From Deltaproteobacteria bacterium (GTDB taxonomy: Bacteria > Desulfobacterota > Desulfobacteria > Desulfobacterales > JAFDCJ01): 10,801 nucleotides of DNA. Location: contig JAJRVC010000609.1 in the NCBI GenBank assembly GCA_024277475.1, positions 1 to 10,801 of the forward strand. The letters run 5' to 3'. The notes under the pieces are model-generated. The model saw nothing but the letters and a program-made list of their open reading frames with translations. It made no database searches and was not told where the DNA came from. Positions 1-7,700 of this stretch are shown piece by piece (the stretch's first letter is position 1; each line of letters begins with the position of its first letter). The position numbers were made by a program, and so were the translations under genes.

Positions 1-113
1 ATGCATACTTGCGCTATATCTTCGAGCAGCTACCGACGGCTTCCTCCCTGGAGGAGTATGAGGCCCTGCTGCCTTGGAATGTTACCCCGGAGCAGATGAA
101 TTGCCCTCGTTAA
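1..113 (+). CDS. tnpC: IS66-family transposase, C-terminal fragment
   Basis: The reading frame enters at base 3 and ends at the TAA at 111-113, giving 36 residues that begin AYLRYIFEQLPTASSLEEYE and continue with a LLPWN motif. The pattern YLRYIFEQLP...EEYEALLPWN is characteristic of the C-terminal tail of IS66 TnpC transposases (the IS66 C-terminal element after the DDE domain). Only this tail is inside the window, so the catalytic residues cannot be judged. The stop codon sits directly against the inverted repeat, as is usual for this family. The fragment itself shows no damage, so the element could be intact upstream. Confidence 0.88.
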   Translation, partial: AYLRYIFEQLPTASSLEEYEALLPWNVTPEQMNCPR

Positions 114-135
114 GTGTGGTTGCTTAGACGCTTAC
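114..135 (+). repeat. IS66 right terminal inverted repeat
   Basis: The 22 bases after the transposase stop read, on the opposite strand, GTAAGCGTCTAAGCAACCAC and two more bases. The leading GTAA matches the consensus tip of IS66-family inverted repeats. Position 135 is taken as the tip because the IS3 orfB reading frame starts again at 136. The matching left repeat is outside the window. Confidence 0.75.
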
Positions 136-206
136 ATTACTTTACATATCAGAGCTATCGGATATGCCTTCTTCTCAGCATCAATGAATTGATACTTCAG
201 CTCGTT
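136..206 (-). pseudogene. IS3-family orfB, first ~23 codons only
   Basis: Overlapping the end of orfA by a few bases and in a different frame, the minus strand encodes ELKYQFIDAEKKAYPIALIC followed by KV. This is the conserved start of IS3 OrfB transposases (F-I-x-x-E-K...C-x-V). The frame breaks at 136, where the IS66 tip begins, and a stop follows at once inside IS66. The rest of orfB, including the DDE domain, should lie on the far side of IS66, outside this window. Confidence 0.78.
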
Positions 207-492
207 TCTTTCGCGAAGAAGGCCGCTACCTTTTTTAAGATTTCACGCTCCATCTTCAGGCGCTTATTCTCTTTCCGAAGGCGATTCAGCTCTGCCTCTG
301 CACGGCCGTGCCACCTTGTAAACCAGGGGCGTCTTCTCCGCCTCCTTCAATCTCACGTTTCCAGCGCCCCAATATGTTCTCATTGACACCGAGATTCCGA
401 GCCGCCTCGGTAATCTGATACCCCTGTGCTGTGATCAGCTTAACTGCTTCTTCTTTGAATTCCTGCGTATATTTCCTTCTCTTCTTTTTCCT
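197..492 (-). pseudogene. IS3-family orfA (HTH transposase subunit), frameshifted
   Basis: The first part encodes an HTH_Tnp_1-type segment (KYTQEFKEEAVKLI, then QITEAARNLGVNENILGRWK) that in IS3 OrfA binds the element ends. After the REIEGGGEDAPG segment the frame is lost. The typical C-terminal zipper (AELNRLRKENKRLKMEREIL, then KKVAAFFAKETS) continues in another frame and ends at the TGA at 197-199. The junction lies near 290-330 and has several small differences from a normal OrfA. A strong AGGAGG with 6-nt spacing precedes codon AGG (490-492) rather than ATG, just where MKKKRRKYT would start. I infer that the start codon was also mutated. An open frame does extend upstream to 546, but its residues do not look like OrfA. 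Confidence 0.82.
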
Positions 493-545
493 TGAACACC
501 TCCTCGTCCTCGCGGAATATAAATCCACTCTTAAGAAAGTGTCCA

Positions 546-638
546 CTAATACCCTACCACCTCATGGGGTGATGTCCCCATATAATGGACGCGGTGATGT
601 GTCCATTTGATCGAAGCCCTGGCTTGATCCGGATGGTT
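546..638. other. Short gap between IS debris and the operon end
   Basis: This 93-bp stretch has no gene. It carries two copies of GGTGATGT (568-575 and 593-600), a CCAT-ATA-ATGG inverted repeat inside ccccatataatgg, and an imperfect inverted repeat GATC-G-AAGCC-CT-GGCTT-GATC (609-629). The last lies just beyond the final gene of the leftward operon, where a terminator is expected, but no T-run follows it on the minus strand. The GGTGATGT repeats and the nearby TGGACAC motif may be further IS terminus remains. Confidence 0.5.
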
Positions 639-1373
639 TTAACGAAAAACCCCCTGCCGCTTGACAGGGTATTCTTTTTCCCACACTATAATGTTGGTCC
701 GGGCATCGGTTACCCTGAACTGGAATTGAAAATAGCGCATCCCTTGCGGAGCGTTTGCTGTTTGCACTTCCTTAGAGGAATAGACCAGTCCCGTGAGAAA
801 ATAATCCACATCGGCAACACGTTTTTCTACTTCAGCCTGATCACGCACTGTGGTTTGAGTCCGGCTTTGGTGGGTAATCTGCAATGGCTGCCCAATTCTT
901 GTTGCCCGCTGGGTGCGCTGCCTGTTTGTCGTTGATGAAATCTGCACCTTGCCGGATTGCTTTGCCCGTTCCTCAATTGTGTATTGGTAGCTTGCCTCAT
1001 CACGAAAAAGGACTTTCCCGCCGCTTTTTTCCATGAGTTTGACCCTGATGGTTTTTTGAAAAATATCAGGGTCAAGAGCAAGATCCGTTTTATTTTCTAT
1101 GGGTTTGACTGCAATAATTGGAGGTTTGGACGCTGAATAGATAAAAGGCTGCAGGACAAGGTCCCGCGCCATAAGATCGGCCGTAGCTCTGAGATCTTCC
1201 ACTGTAATCTGGTCCAGCATGGCATTAGGGATCTGTGCGGTCGGCGCTCGCCTGTTGGTCCTTTGCACCGTGAGCGGTGGCGACGCGCATCCGTACAGGA
1301 TGAACCCGGCAAACAGGAAAATGACCCAAAAGAATTTAAAGTTGTTTCGTCGTTGCAGCGTGGTCGTCTTCAT
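639..1373 (-). CDS. LpoB-like outer-membrane lipoprotein
   Basis: This is a 244-residue predicted lipoprotein. A basic start and hydrophobic stretch (residues about 13-27) end in the lipobox LYGC with Cys29; Ala and Ser follow, so outer-membrane sorting is likely. A helical segment (53-75, ITVEDLRATADLMARDLV) precedes the core, which begins PPIIAVKPIENKTDLALDPD and returns at VDYFLTGLVYSS, then YFQFQFRVTDARTNIIVWEKEYP. This order matches LpoB (YcfM), the enterobacterial activator of penicillin-binding protein 1B, which is about 213 residues long. A basic, Gln/Thr-rich stretch (about 130-185) sits where LpoB has a short connection. The start is supported by AGGAC 8 nt upstream. The gene is last in the block, 182 bp after its neighbour, and may have its own promoter. 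LpoB-like is likely from the motifs; whether it activates a PBP here is unknown. Confidence 0.8.
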   Translation of the reverse strand: MKTTTLQRRNNFKFFWVIFLFAGFILYGCASPPLTVQRTNRRAPTAQIPNAMLDQITVEDLRATADLMARDLVLQPFIYSASKPPIIAVKPIENKTDLALDPDIFQKTIRVKLMEKSGGKVLFRDEASYQYTIEERAKQSGKVQISSTTNRQRTQRATRIGQPLQITHQSRTQTTVRDQAEVEKRVADVDYFLTGLVYSSKEVQTANAPQGMRYFQFQFRVTDARTNIIVWEKEYPVKRQGVFR

Positions 1374-1420
1374 AAACTTAGTCCTGTTTTTTTGTCGTGC
1401 TGTTATTTGTTCGCCTGAAT

Positions 1421-1449
1421 TTTGTACAAAAATCGTTGCAGGAAGTCAA
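1421..1449 (-). promoter_or_regulatory. Predicted sigma70-type promoter for the LpoB-like gene
   Basis: On the minus strand TTGACT (1444-1449) and TACAAA (1421-1426) are separated by 17 bp, a 5/6 and a 4/6 match to the -35 and -10 consensus. The start of transcription would fall near 1414, about 40 bp before the ATG at 1373. The -10 overlaps a perfect 12-bp palindrome TTTTGTACAAAA (1420-1431), which could be an operator or chance. This would allow the last gene of the block to be expressed separately. Confidence 0.45.
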
Positions 1450-1492
1450 AAAAAGCGCTGCGATACCGGTCATGTAGACTTCAAGGCGCAGG

Positions 1493-1544
1493 CCAGAAAC
1501 GCGGGTTAGTATCCGTACGGAAACGAGGATAAGACCATTTCTGG
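1493..1544. repeat. Hairpin-forming intergenic sequence
   Basis: CCAGAAA (1493-1499) pairs with TTTCTGG (1538-1544). Nested inside are TATCC (1510-1514) with GGATA (1527-1531) and the 8-bp palindrome CCGTACGG (1513-1520). The hairpin lies just downstream of the CsgG-family gene stop and upstream of the LpoB-like gene. It has no T-run on the minus strand, so it is not a classical intrinsic terminator. It could be a REP-like repeat, an RNA-stability or processing hairpin, or part of a dispersed repeat that extends to about 1434. Confidence 0.55.
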
Positions 1545-1555
1545 ATGGGCACTGG

Positions 1556-2218
1556 TTAGCGCTTGTAATACTTAGTTCTCAGCTTGTCTATGATTCGGTT
1601 TGCAAAAAAGGAAATACTCTCCGGATCAACAGTTCCATCCATCTTCTCGGCTAATACCAGCCGGCCGGACCGGACATTGATAACTTTGACGTCAATGCGC
1701 TGCCGCCCCTGTATTTCAGATAACTTTCCCGTCACCATAAGCTCTATTCCTGCCATCTGACCGACCTGTTGCACGGTGTCGTCATTCAGGATCCCTGTTT
1801 GTCCGAGCTCAATTTCGGCGACTAATTTATCCATCTGGTTTCGCTCGTAAATCTTAAAAGATCCGGACTGGACCAAGTCTGTTGTAAAATAATCCGTAAT
1901 TTGATCGGCTAAAGAAGCGACACTGCCGCTTCCCTCAAACGAAATAATTCCTATCCTGATTTTGTCCTCTTCGGCAATGGGCTGCCTGGGCTCCCGGTAA
2001 TATCCTTTTGGATATTCATTTTTCAGCGCCTGTAATCTCTCATGGGAGACTTGCCCCGGCAGGCTCATCGGTCTATATTCGTTTTGTGTCTGCGGAGTCT
2101 CCTTAACTCCACTGCACGCTGCAAGTGTCATGGAAAGTATAAGGCCTGAAAAAATAATCATAAGGGTCTGGAATCCCGGCAATCCACAACCAGGCCTGTC
2201 AAATCTGTTTCTCTTCAT
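1556..2218 (-). CDS. CsgG-family lipoprotein, compact form
   Basis: This is a 220-residue predicted lipoprotein. After an unusually long N-terminal region, a hydrophobic stretch (18-33) ends at the lipobox LAAC, Cys35. The core (86-220) follows the CsgG/TolB-N pattern: a first strand IRIGIISFEGSG, a helix SLADQITDYFTTDLVQSG, the segment FKIYERNQMDKLVAEIELGQ, then GILNDDTVQQVGQMAGIELM followed by VTGKLSEI. CsgG is the outer-membrane pore for curli secretion, about 277 residues long. Here the parts that form its membrane beta-hairpins seem absent, because strands run straight through RQRIDVKVINVRSGRLVLAEK. I therefore doubt it is a pore; a peripheral ring or adaptor is more likely. The gene starts 14 bp after the YcfL-like gene with GGAG 9 nt before its ATG, so the two should be co-transcribed. 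Confidence 0.82.
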   Translation of the reverse strand: MKRNRFDRPGCGLPGFQTLMIIFSGLILSMTLAACSGVKETPQTQNEYRPMSLPGQVSHERLQALKNEYPKGYYREPRQPIAEEDKIRIGIISFEGSGSVASLADQITDYFTTDLVQSGSFKIYERNQMDKLVAEIELGQTGILNDDTVQQVGQMAGIELMVTGKLSEIQGRQRIDVKVINVRSGRLVLAEKMDGTVDPESISFFANRIIDKLRTKYYKR

Positions 2219-2232
2219 TTTGGCGACACTCC

Positions 2233-2724
2233 CTAAAACCCCAGAATCTTGAAAATCGTACCGGGTTTAATTCGACGTCCTGTCTTTGTGTACAGGTTTC
2301 TTAACAACATAACGTGCTTGACGGCCTTGCTACTGATACTGCTGCCCTGCACGGTTGTTATTTCCAATGCCGGAAAACGATATTTCACCCATTCAGTTTC
2401 ATCTACGGGAAAATTATTCGCATCAAGAAATTGCAGTTTCACCTCTGCCCAGACATCATCGTTTGGCAGCCTGTTCTGGAAATTGGCCCGGACGTATATC
2501 TCCCCCCCAGGAAGCCGCCTTTGATCGGAACCGATAAAAAGAAGAACGTCCTGAACATTTCTGTCCAGCATGATAATTCTCTGAGAATGTTGCCGAGACT
2601 GCCCGTCATTCAGATGTGACAGCGGCGCGTACGGGCCTGTGCAGGACAAGGTCCAGCATGAACTCAACGCCGCGAAACAGACAAAAAACCTGCTGAACCC
2701 GCTTGGTAACGAAAATGGTTTCAT
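2233..2724 (-). CDS. YcfL-like (DUF1425-type) lipoprotein
   Basis: This is a 163-residue predicted lipoprotein. Two lipobox-like cysteines are present: LSSC (Cys23), the better match to consensus, and TLSC (Cys28). The mature part runs VQDVLLFIGSDQRRLPGGEI, then the pattern of YcfL: a strand with 'NRLPNDDVWAEVKLQFLDANNFPVD', the turn W-V-K-Y-R-F-P, and a late 'SSKAVKHVMLLRNLY'. In Escherichia coli, YcfL (unknown function) is encoded directly upstream of lpoB; here it precedes a CsgG-family gene and then an LpoB-like gene, which supports the assignment. Its ATG overlaps the stop of the upstream gene (ATGA, 2721-2724), so translation is probably coupled. The match is by fold pattern and context, not high identity. 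Confidence 0.72.
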   Translation of the reverse strand: MKPFSLPSGFSRFFVCFAALSSCWTLSCTGPYAPLSHLNDGQSRQHSQRIIMLDRNVQDVLLFIGSDQRRLPGGEIYVRANFQNRLPNDDVWAEVKLQFLDANNFPVDETEWVKYRFPALEITTVQGSSISSKAVKHVMLLRNLYTKTGRRIKPGTIFKILGF

Positions 2725-4505
2725 CGAATCATCTCATTAAATATTCTTGTCATTTCGGTAAATTCAAAACTTTTTTTATCAATATTATCTTGCAGGCAAT
2801 AAAGATGCCCCTGAGCAAGCGGTTTCAGAGCAGACTCGTATTCCCGGCGATCGAGGAAAAAATTGACCTGATTCAAGAAGCGGGCCTGCCTGTTTTCAAA
2901 ACTTGCCTGCACGACCTTGGCGATTCTTTCGACAATGCCCTTTCGCATTTCTTCCTTGACCTCGGTATCCGAGGGCAGGTTCATGGGGATATACTTGATA
3001 CCGGCATCCGCCACCTCGTCCTGAAATTCAGATACCTTTGATATGGAGGCGTCATAATCTTTCACAAAAGTGATGGTCCCTTTACTCGTATCAAATATGC
3101 GGACACTGACCTTGGCAAATCCTTTTTTCCGGCCGGTCCCCTTGGTGTATTTCACCAGCTGCACATTGCCTTTTTTCAGGGTTTTTGGAGGAACTTCCGG
3201 CCAAAGAGCCATATCGGGACCGTAAAGGCGGATCATCTGGGTGAATTCCGGATTCTCCACGGTTTCCTCACCAACAGTGATTTTGACGGTAGCACTGCGT
3301 TTATCAACTGAACTGTCAACTTTAAAAAGGGAAACAGTGCCGGTGACCACAAGGTCAGCCCCCAGCATGTCACCCAGTTTTGAAGTCTTGTGTCGATTCT
3401 CCTTCATTAAATAATCTATTTTATCACGCTCTAAAAGATTAACACCATAGGGCAGCATCTGATAAAGATAACTGTTCAAAGAGTCCGAGAATTGGCGGCC
3501 GGCATCCGGATCGTTTGATGGCGAATCAAAACTGGTCACCGCGATGTAACTATGAATGCTTTTATCAACCAGATCACGGCTCTTTTTACGTATGGTAAAA
3601 ACATCCAGGCATTGGGAATTCAACTCTGAGGCGCGAAGCGCGTACAAATAGGCTTTGTAAGGATTGCCCTCTTCCAGCGATTGTTTCGCCACAGCGGCAT
3701 AATACGTTGCTCCTCCTTTCGAGATTTTTTGAATGGCCTCATCCAGCTCATCAATGTCCCATTTTTTTAAATATTCAAGGGTGTCCAACCATTTCCCTTT
3801 ACCCGTCATGACATGCGCATGCTGCTCAATCAGGCTGATGGCGTTTTCCTTGAAAGGCGAATCCTTAAAGGCCGGCGGCTCCGAATAGGCGCTGACCAAG
3901 GCCCCATACTCCTGCAATGCGGATTCAAGGTCGCCGTTTTCAAGTAAGCTTTCAATATGCTCGGACAGTTGTTGTTGCGTTTTGAAGGTATTGACCTTAT
4001 TCAGATACAGAGAAGATTCCGTGTCCAACGAATAGGCTTTCTCAGCTTTTTCCACCGCCTTGGTAAAAAGAAAATTTTTCGCATCATTTGAGGCGGCGGC
4101 AAGCAACAACTGCGCCTTTCTTGTAAGGCGTTCCTCTTCTCCGGCCAAAGCCGCTTTCCTGTTGCTGATCGTTTTTTTCTCATCATCCCAGCGCAGAACC
4201 GTATCAAGAATCCCAATCAATCTGCGCAGGTCAGGGAGGGTGACTTTTTCAAGATGATTATATTCTTCGTCAACTTGTGTTACGTATTGCCGCGCAATTT
4301 GACGTTTCGTTTCATTCAGTTTGTCCTGAATGCCAGCTTTTGAAGATGAAGATTCCGTGTTTGACACAATGTCTTCGTAAATTCTGGCGGCCTCAATAAA
4401 ATCTTTTTTCATGAAAAAATCGTCTGCCCTCTTCATTTCGGCAGGGCTGGCGCAGGCCGTAACGACAAACAGCAGGCACGATGCAACAAACCTCCATTTT
4501 CCCAT
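2721..4505 (-). CDS. TPR-like/CsgG-like two-part lipoprotein
   Basis: This is a 594-residue predicted lipoprotein: hydrophobic residues 6-17, lipobox VTAC with Cys18, then Ala-Ser, which favours outer-membrane retention. Residues about 22-310 are almost all helical and look like TPR-type repeats (FFMKKDFIEAARIYEDIV; FLFTKAVEKAEKAYSLD; LLENGDLESALQEYGALV; SLEEGNPYKAYLYALRASEL), a protein-docking platform. Residues about 318-500 form a CsgG-like domain: YIAVTSFDSPSND, a helix FSDSLNSYLYQMLP, VNLLERDKIDYLMKE and LGDMLGADLVVTGTVSLFKV. A large insertion (400-460, including DMALWPEVPP) lies inside this domain, then VSVRIFDTSKGTITFVKDYD. A helical tail (515-594) ends the protein with another TPR-like pair. 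GGGAG stands 6 nt before the ATG. It is the first gene after the 196-bp gap that splits the block, and its stop overlaps the next start. No catalytic motif is visible; scaffolding is inferred. Confidence 0.82.
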   Translation of the reverse strand: MGKWRFVASCLLFVVTACASPAEMKRADDFFMKKDFIEAARIYEDIVSNTESSSSKAGIQDKLNETKRQIARQYVTQVDEEYNHLEKVTLPDLRRLIGILDTVLRWDDEKKTISNRKAALAGEEERLTRKAQLLLAAASNDAKNFLFTKAVEKAEKAYSLDTESSLYLNKVNTFKTQQQLSEHIESLLENGDLESALQEYGALVSAYSEPPAFKDSPFKENAISLIEQHAHVMTGKGKWLDTLEYLKKWDIDELDEAIQKISKGGATYYAAVAKQSLEEGNPYKAYLYALRASELNSQCLDVFTIRKKSRDLVDKSIHSYIAVTSFDSPSNDPDAGRQFSDSLNSYLYQMLPYGVNLLERDKIDYLMKENRHKTSKLGDMLGADLVVTGTVSLFKVDSSVDKRSATVKITVGEETVENPEFTQMIRLYGPDMALWPEVPPKTLKKGNVQLVKYTKGTGRKKGFAKVSVRIFDTSKGTITFVKDYDASISKVSEFQDEVADAGIKYIPMNLPSDTEVKEEMRKGIVERIAKVVQASFENRQARFLNQVNFFLDRREYESALKPLAQGHLYCLQDNIDKKSFEFTEMTRIFNEMIR

Positions 4506-4533
4506 TCTTTTCTCCCTGTTCAGCTCCGAGTCC

Positions 4534-4672
4534 CTGGTGTCATGTCAAGTGACAAATAACATAAGATTGCGAAGTAATTTGGTGTTCCTGCAAGGCACGG
4601 CTGAAGCCACAATACAGCTGGCACGCCAAAGGACGAGCAAGATGCGTCAGTTGGCGTTTGACAGGACACTAG
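4534..4672. mobile_element. Possible MITE-like element, 139 bp
   Basis: The gap between the PASTA protein gene and the TPR/CsgG-like gene contains an inverted repeat at its edges. Positions 4534-4548 (CTGGTGTCATGTCAA) and the reverse complement of 4658-4672 (CTAGTGTCCTGTCAA) agree at 13 of 15 bases. Between them are 109 bp without a reading frame that resembles a gene, with a smaller GCCAA...TTGGC pair (4625-4629/4651-4655). Size, position and ends fit a miniature inverted-repeat element or an IS remnant. A clear target duplication is not visible (GTCC occurs at 4530-4533 and 4674-4677, one base off symmetry on the right). A natural hairpin is an alternative. Confidence 0.45.
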
Positions 4673-4701
4673 CGTCCAATGCCGTGATCGCACGTTTTAC
4701 G

Positions 4702-7700
4702 TCAGGGCGCATATAAATTCATGCTGGCCCTCTGGCCGCTTTTTCGTTCATAGATTTGCGTTCCCCTGCCCTTTGTAACGTGCGAAATCCTCACAGACGC
4801 CGTATTGGGCGGAATCGATCCCTCATTTTTGGCTTCTACTTCAAATAAATTATTTCCCGAGGTTAATGTCACTGGAAAAGATTTTTTCTTCTTCGTCAGC
4901 TTAATATTTTCTTTTAAGACTTTCCCGTTGAGATAAAGAGTGATGATATCTCCATCTTCCTTGCCGTGGTCCCAAAAGGTCAGGGTAACGTTTTTCTGGC
5001 TGACGGTCACATTTTGTAAATTTCCATTGCCTCCCTGTTGTGAAGCGGATCCGGACTGGTTCGCGGCATTCCCGGCAAGTTTATTTTGAAACGTATTGCC
5101 GGCCTGAATGGCATTTGAGAGTGATGAAGCGGCCGCTCCGGCGACTCCCGGACCATTCGGCGGTATGGCGGCAGCAGGTTCCAGGGCGCCCTCCACGCAT
5201 TGTTCATTATCAACCCCGCCTGGAACAAAAACGTGTGCGGTGATGGTTCCCTGGGTGGATTTTTTGAATTTATGGATTCTTGCGCTGCAGGTGAGCCCCT
5301 CTTCCGTCTGCCATTGCACGGTTCCGGAACGCGCGTGTTTTTGTGTAAAAGAAAGGCTTGACGGCAGGAGGATCCCTTTGGGGTCAATACTCCCAGCATA
5401 TCGGGTAAAACCCTCCTGCGCGTGATTGGTTTTGGCAGGATCGCCGAACTTGAAGCCATAGACTTTAAACTTGATTTTTCCTGATCCCGCGGGGCTGAAG
5501 ACCATCCAGCCGCTGTTATGGCCGTCGGCCTGTTCCCCTGTGTACAGGCTGTACCCGTCAACCGCGCCGATGGTGTCAAATGTCGAGCATTTGGACCATC
5601 CGGACTTCTGTGAAACCACTGGCAGCAGCCCGTTACTGTAGGAAAAACCCGGGATCCAGTATGAACTGCATACCCTTAAATGCGTTGCCGGACCGGCCGG
5701 CTGAAATTTGTTGACCCATCGGCCCAAGGGTTTGATGGCCGACGGGCCGACTTTCACAACCCTTTCGACTTTGATTTCATCAAAATTACTGCCGCGCCGC
5801 ACCCCGACTCTGACCGTGTACCGGCCTTCGCCCCCAAGGGTATAGGCGTGTCTCTTTTTTTTGCCGATAAACTTGTTATCGATATACCAGTTATAGGCCG
5901 TAGCGTCCGGGAGATTCCGCGTCACACAGATAAAAGTAACCCGTGCGCCCGGCTGGTATATCGGCAGTTCCGGCTGCACCTTTATTGAAATTTCCGGGCT
6001 CGGAGGATACTCGATGCCGATGTTGCGGATGATCGCATCGTTTTCCTGCGGGTCTGTTGAGGTCATCACAAGCTGGACATAATGCCAGCCCGGCGTTGTA
6101 AATATGTGGTGGCAGAAATCGCCTTTGGCATAGAATTTCCCGTCGATAAACCACTGAAAGGTATATGTGTTTGATGGATTTTTTCGTGTGACATCTTCCG
6201 TGAATTTGAGTGGCAAACCTAATGGATAGCTTCTCCGGTCCGGCTGGACCCTGATGCCGATCTGAGGCAGGGGAGGATTCAGAGAGACGGTGATCACGGT
6301 CGCCGAATTGGGTTGTACGGCGGTCCCGGCCGCAGGCGTCTGCTGCAGGATAACCCCCTGGTTGATTTGAGAAGCATGCCGTTTGGCCATCATAACCTTG
6401 AGGCTGAAAATGGTTCCAGCTACGATTTTTTCAGCGTCCTCCTGTGTTTTGCCGACCAGATTTGGAACCGTCGCGGAAACCGGCGTGCCGTTCAGGGTGG
6501 CGACAATCATTGTCTGCGGCCTCACACATTGCACTGATCCGGGATTCTGCCGGGAGACATGGCCAGGCTGATATTGCGGATCAAAACGCAGGCCCTGTAT
6601 GGAGGAAAATTGCAATTCGGCGGATTCAATTTCCCGCCTGGCATCGACCTCGGTTTTTCCGAGAATATCAGGCACGTTGACACCTTCAATCGTCAAATCT
6701 ATGGTCGTGTCCGGAGTGGCTGACCACCCGGCAGAAGGGTCGGTAGACACAACCCGGTCTGGTGGCTCATTTCCCATGCATGGATCACCTGCCGCGAATT
6801 GATAAAGTTTAATTGACCATGAATAAAAACCGACCTGTTTCAACATCTTTATTGCTTCATTTACAGTTTTTCCGCTCACGTCAGGAACGATCAAAACACC
6901 GCTTTCAAGTCTGAAGTCAAGCCAGTTGCTTTTAAGTAAAATCTTGTTCTTTTTGTAAACAGCCCGAACTCTGAACTTGTCTCTTGTCGGGGTTGGTGGA
7001 TAACTTGCCATGAGTTCGTCATCAAAGGTCCAAATGGATATCGTGGACGGAACGACTTCAAAAACGACAATTTTGTCGAAATCTTCCATTAGACTGCTCA
7101 GCTTTTTCATGGAGTCATCGGAATAGCGTAACCAAAGTTGGAATTTAGGGCCGGATTGATTTGTAAAAAACACCCGTGGACCCGCCACCTTGAATATCAA
7201 TTGCACCGGGATCTTCCCCTGCACGATGTCCACGGGATAGGGATCACTCCTGACGGTTTTCCCATTCATGGAATAGGCGGCGATTACGTGGTATTTCGTG
7301 TCTTTGGCAGGCTGTGACAGCAGCTCGACCTTCCCCTTATCGATCCGAATGACTTTGGAATCACTGGAAATCCAGGCGCATTCCGGGGCATCCGTCACGG
7401 TGTTCCGCTCACCGTTGTTGAAAACAGCCTCGGCATCCAGTTGAAGATGCGTGCCCGTTGTTATCACCGGACTGGCGGGCCCCTTGATAATGACCTTTTC
7501 CGGAACAAGCGGTTCCAGGACAACAGAGAGGTTTATGAAACGATCCACCAAGATCCCTGCCTGCGGGACCTGGCGGACGATTTTAAGCTGTTTGACTTTC
7601 CGGTACGCTGTGGAATCGAGGGGATAGCGTTTTTGCTTGCCGTCTTCTATGACTAAAAGATCCATTGAAAATTCTTTTCCTGCCGGCAAGCCGAGCAAAA

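Larger units (their letters stand above)
1..135 (+). mobile_element. Right end of an IS66-family insertion sequence
   Basis: The window opens inside an IS66-family element. It holds the last codons of the transposase, then a terminal sequence that, read from the outside inwards, begins GTAAGCGTCTAAGC. IS66-family ends typically start with GTAA. The element stops at 135, where the interrupted reading frame of an older IS3-type element resumes. IS66 elements usually duplicate 8 bp of target, so attacttt (136-143) should be one copy; its partner would lie to the left of the window. The left end and the accessory orfs of the element are not visible. Confidence 0.85.
136..545 (-). mobile_element. 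Decayed IS3-family element, truncated by IS66
   Basis: Reading leftward, this stretch holds an orfA-like gene with the typical HTH and leucine-zipper parts, then an overlapping start of orfB that breaks off at 136 where IS66 was inserted. The outer end is placed at 545 because the minus strand there starts TGGACACTTTCTTAAGA about 50 bp before orfA, which fits an IS3 terminal repeat beginning with TG. A related TGGACACATCACC at about 593-605 is an alternative end, so this boundary could be wrong by some 60 bp. With a frameshifted orfA and no complete orfB, the element cannot move by itself. Confidence 0.75.

Noticed and set aside
114..386. Plus-strand open frame across the IS junction
   Set aside because: It runs antisense to the recognisable IS3 orfA and orfB remains, begins inside the IS66 inverted repeat and has no ribosome-binding site.
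609..629. Inverted repeat GATC-AAGCC/GGCTT-GATC as an intrinsic terminator for the leftward block
   Set aside because: The stem has a bulge and a 2-base loop, and no T-run follows on the minus strand; I describe it only as an inverted repeat.
585..935. Plus-strand open frame of 116 codons
   Set aside because: Most of it is antisense to the LpoB-like coding sequence, which has a lipobox and family motifs; this frame has no recognisable protein features.
1556..2218. Calling this gene csgG with a complete curli system
   Set aside because: No csgA, csgB, csgE or csgF-like gene is present, and the membrane hairpins of true CsgG seem missing.
4543..4554. TGTCAAGTGACA palindrome with TTGACA on the minus strand as promoter of the gene starting at 4505
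   Set aside because: No acceptable -10 is found 16-18 bp downstream, so I do not list it as a promoter.
5007..5579. Minus-strand open frame of 190 codons inside the PASTA protein gene
   Set aside because: It is a frame-shifted shadow of the large gene, whose frame is supported by domains and an export signal; the shadow is Pro/Arg/Ser-rich without motifs.
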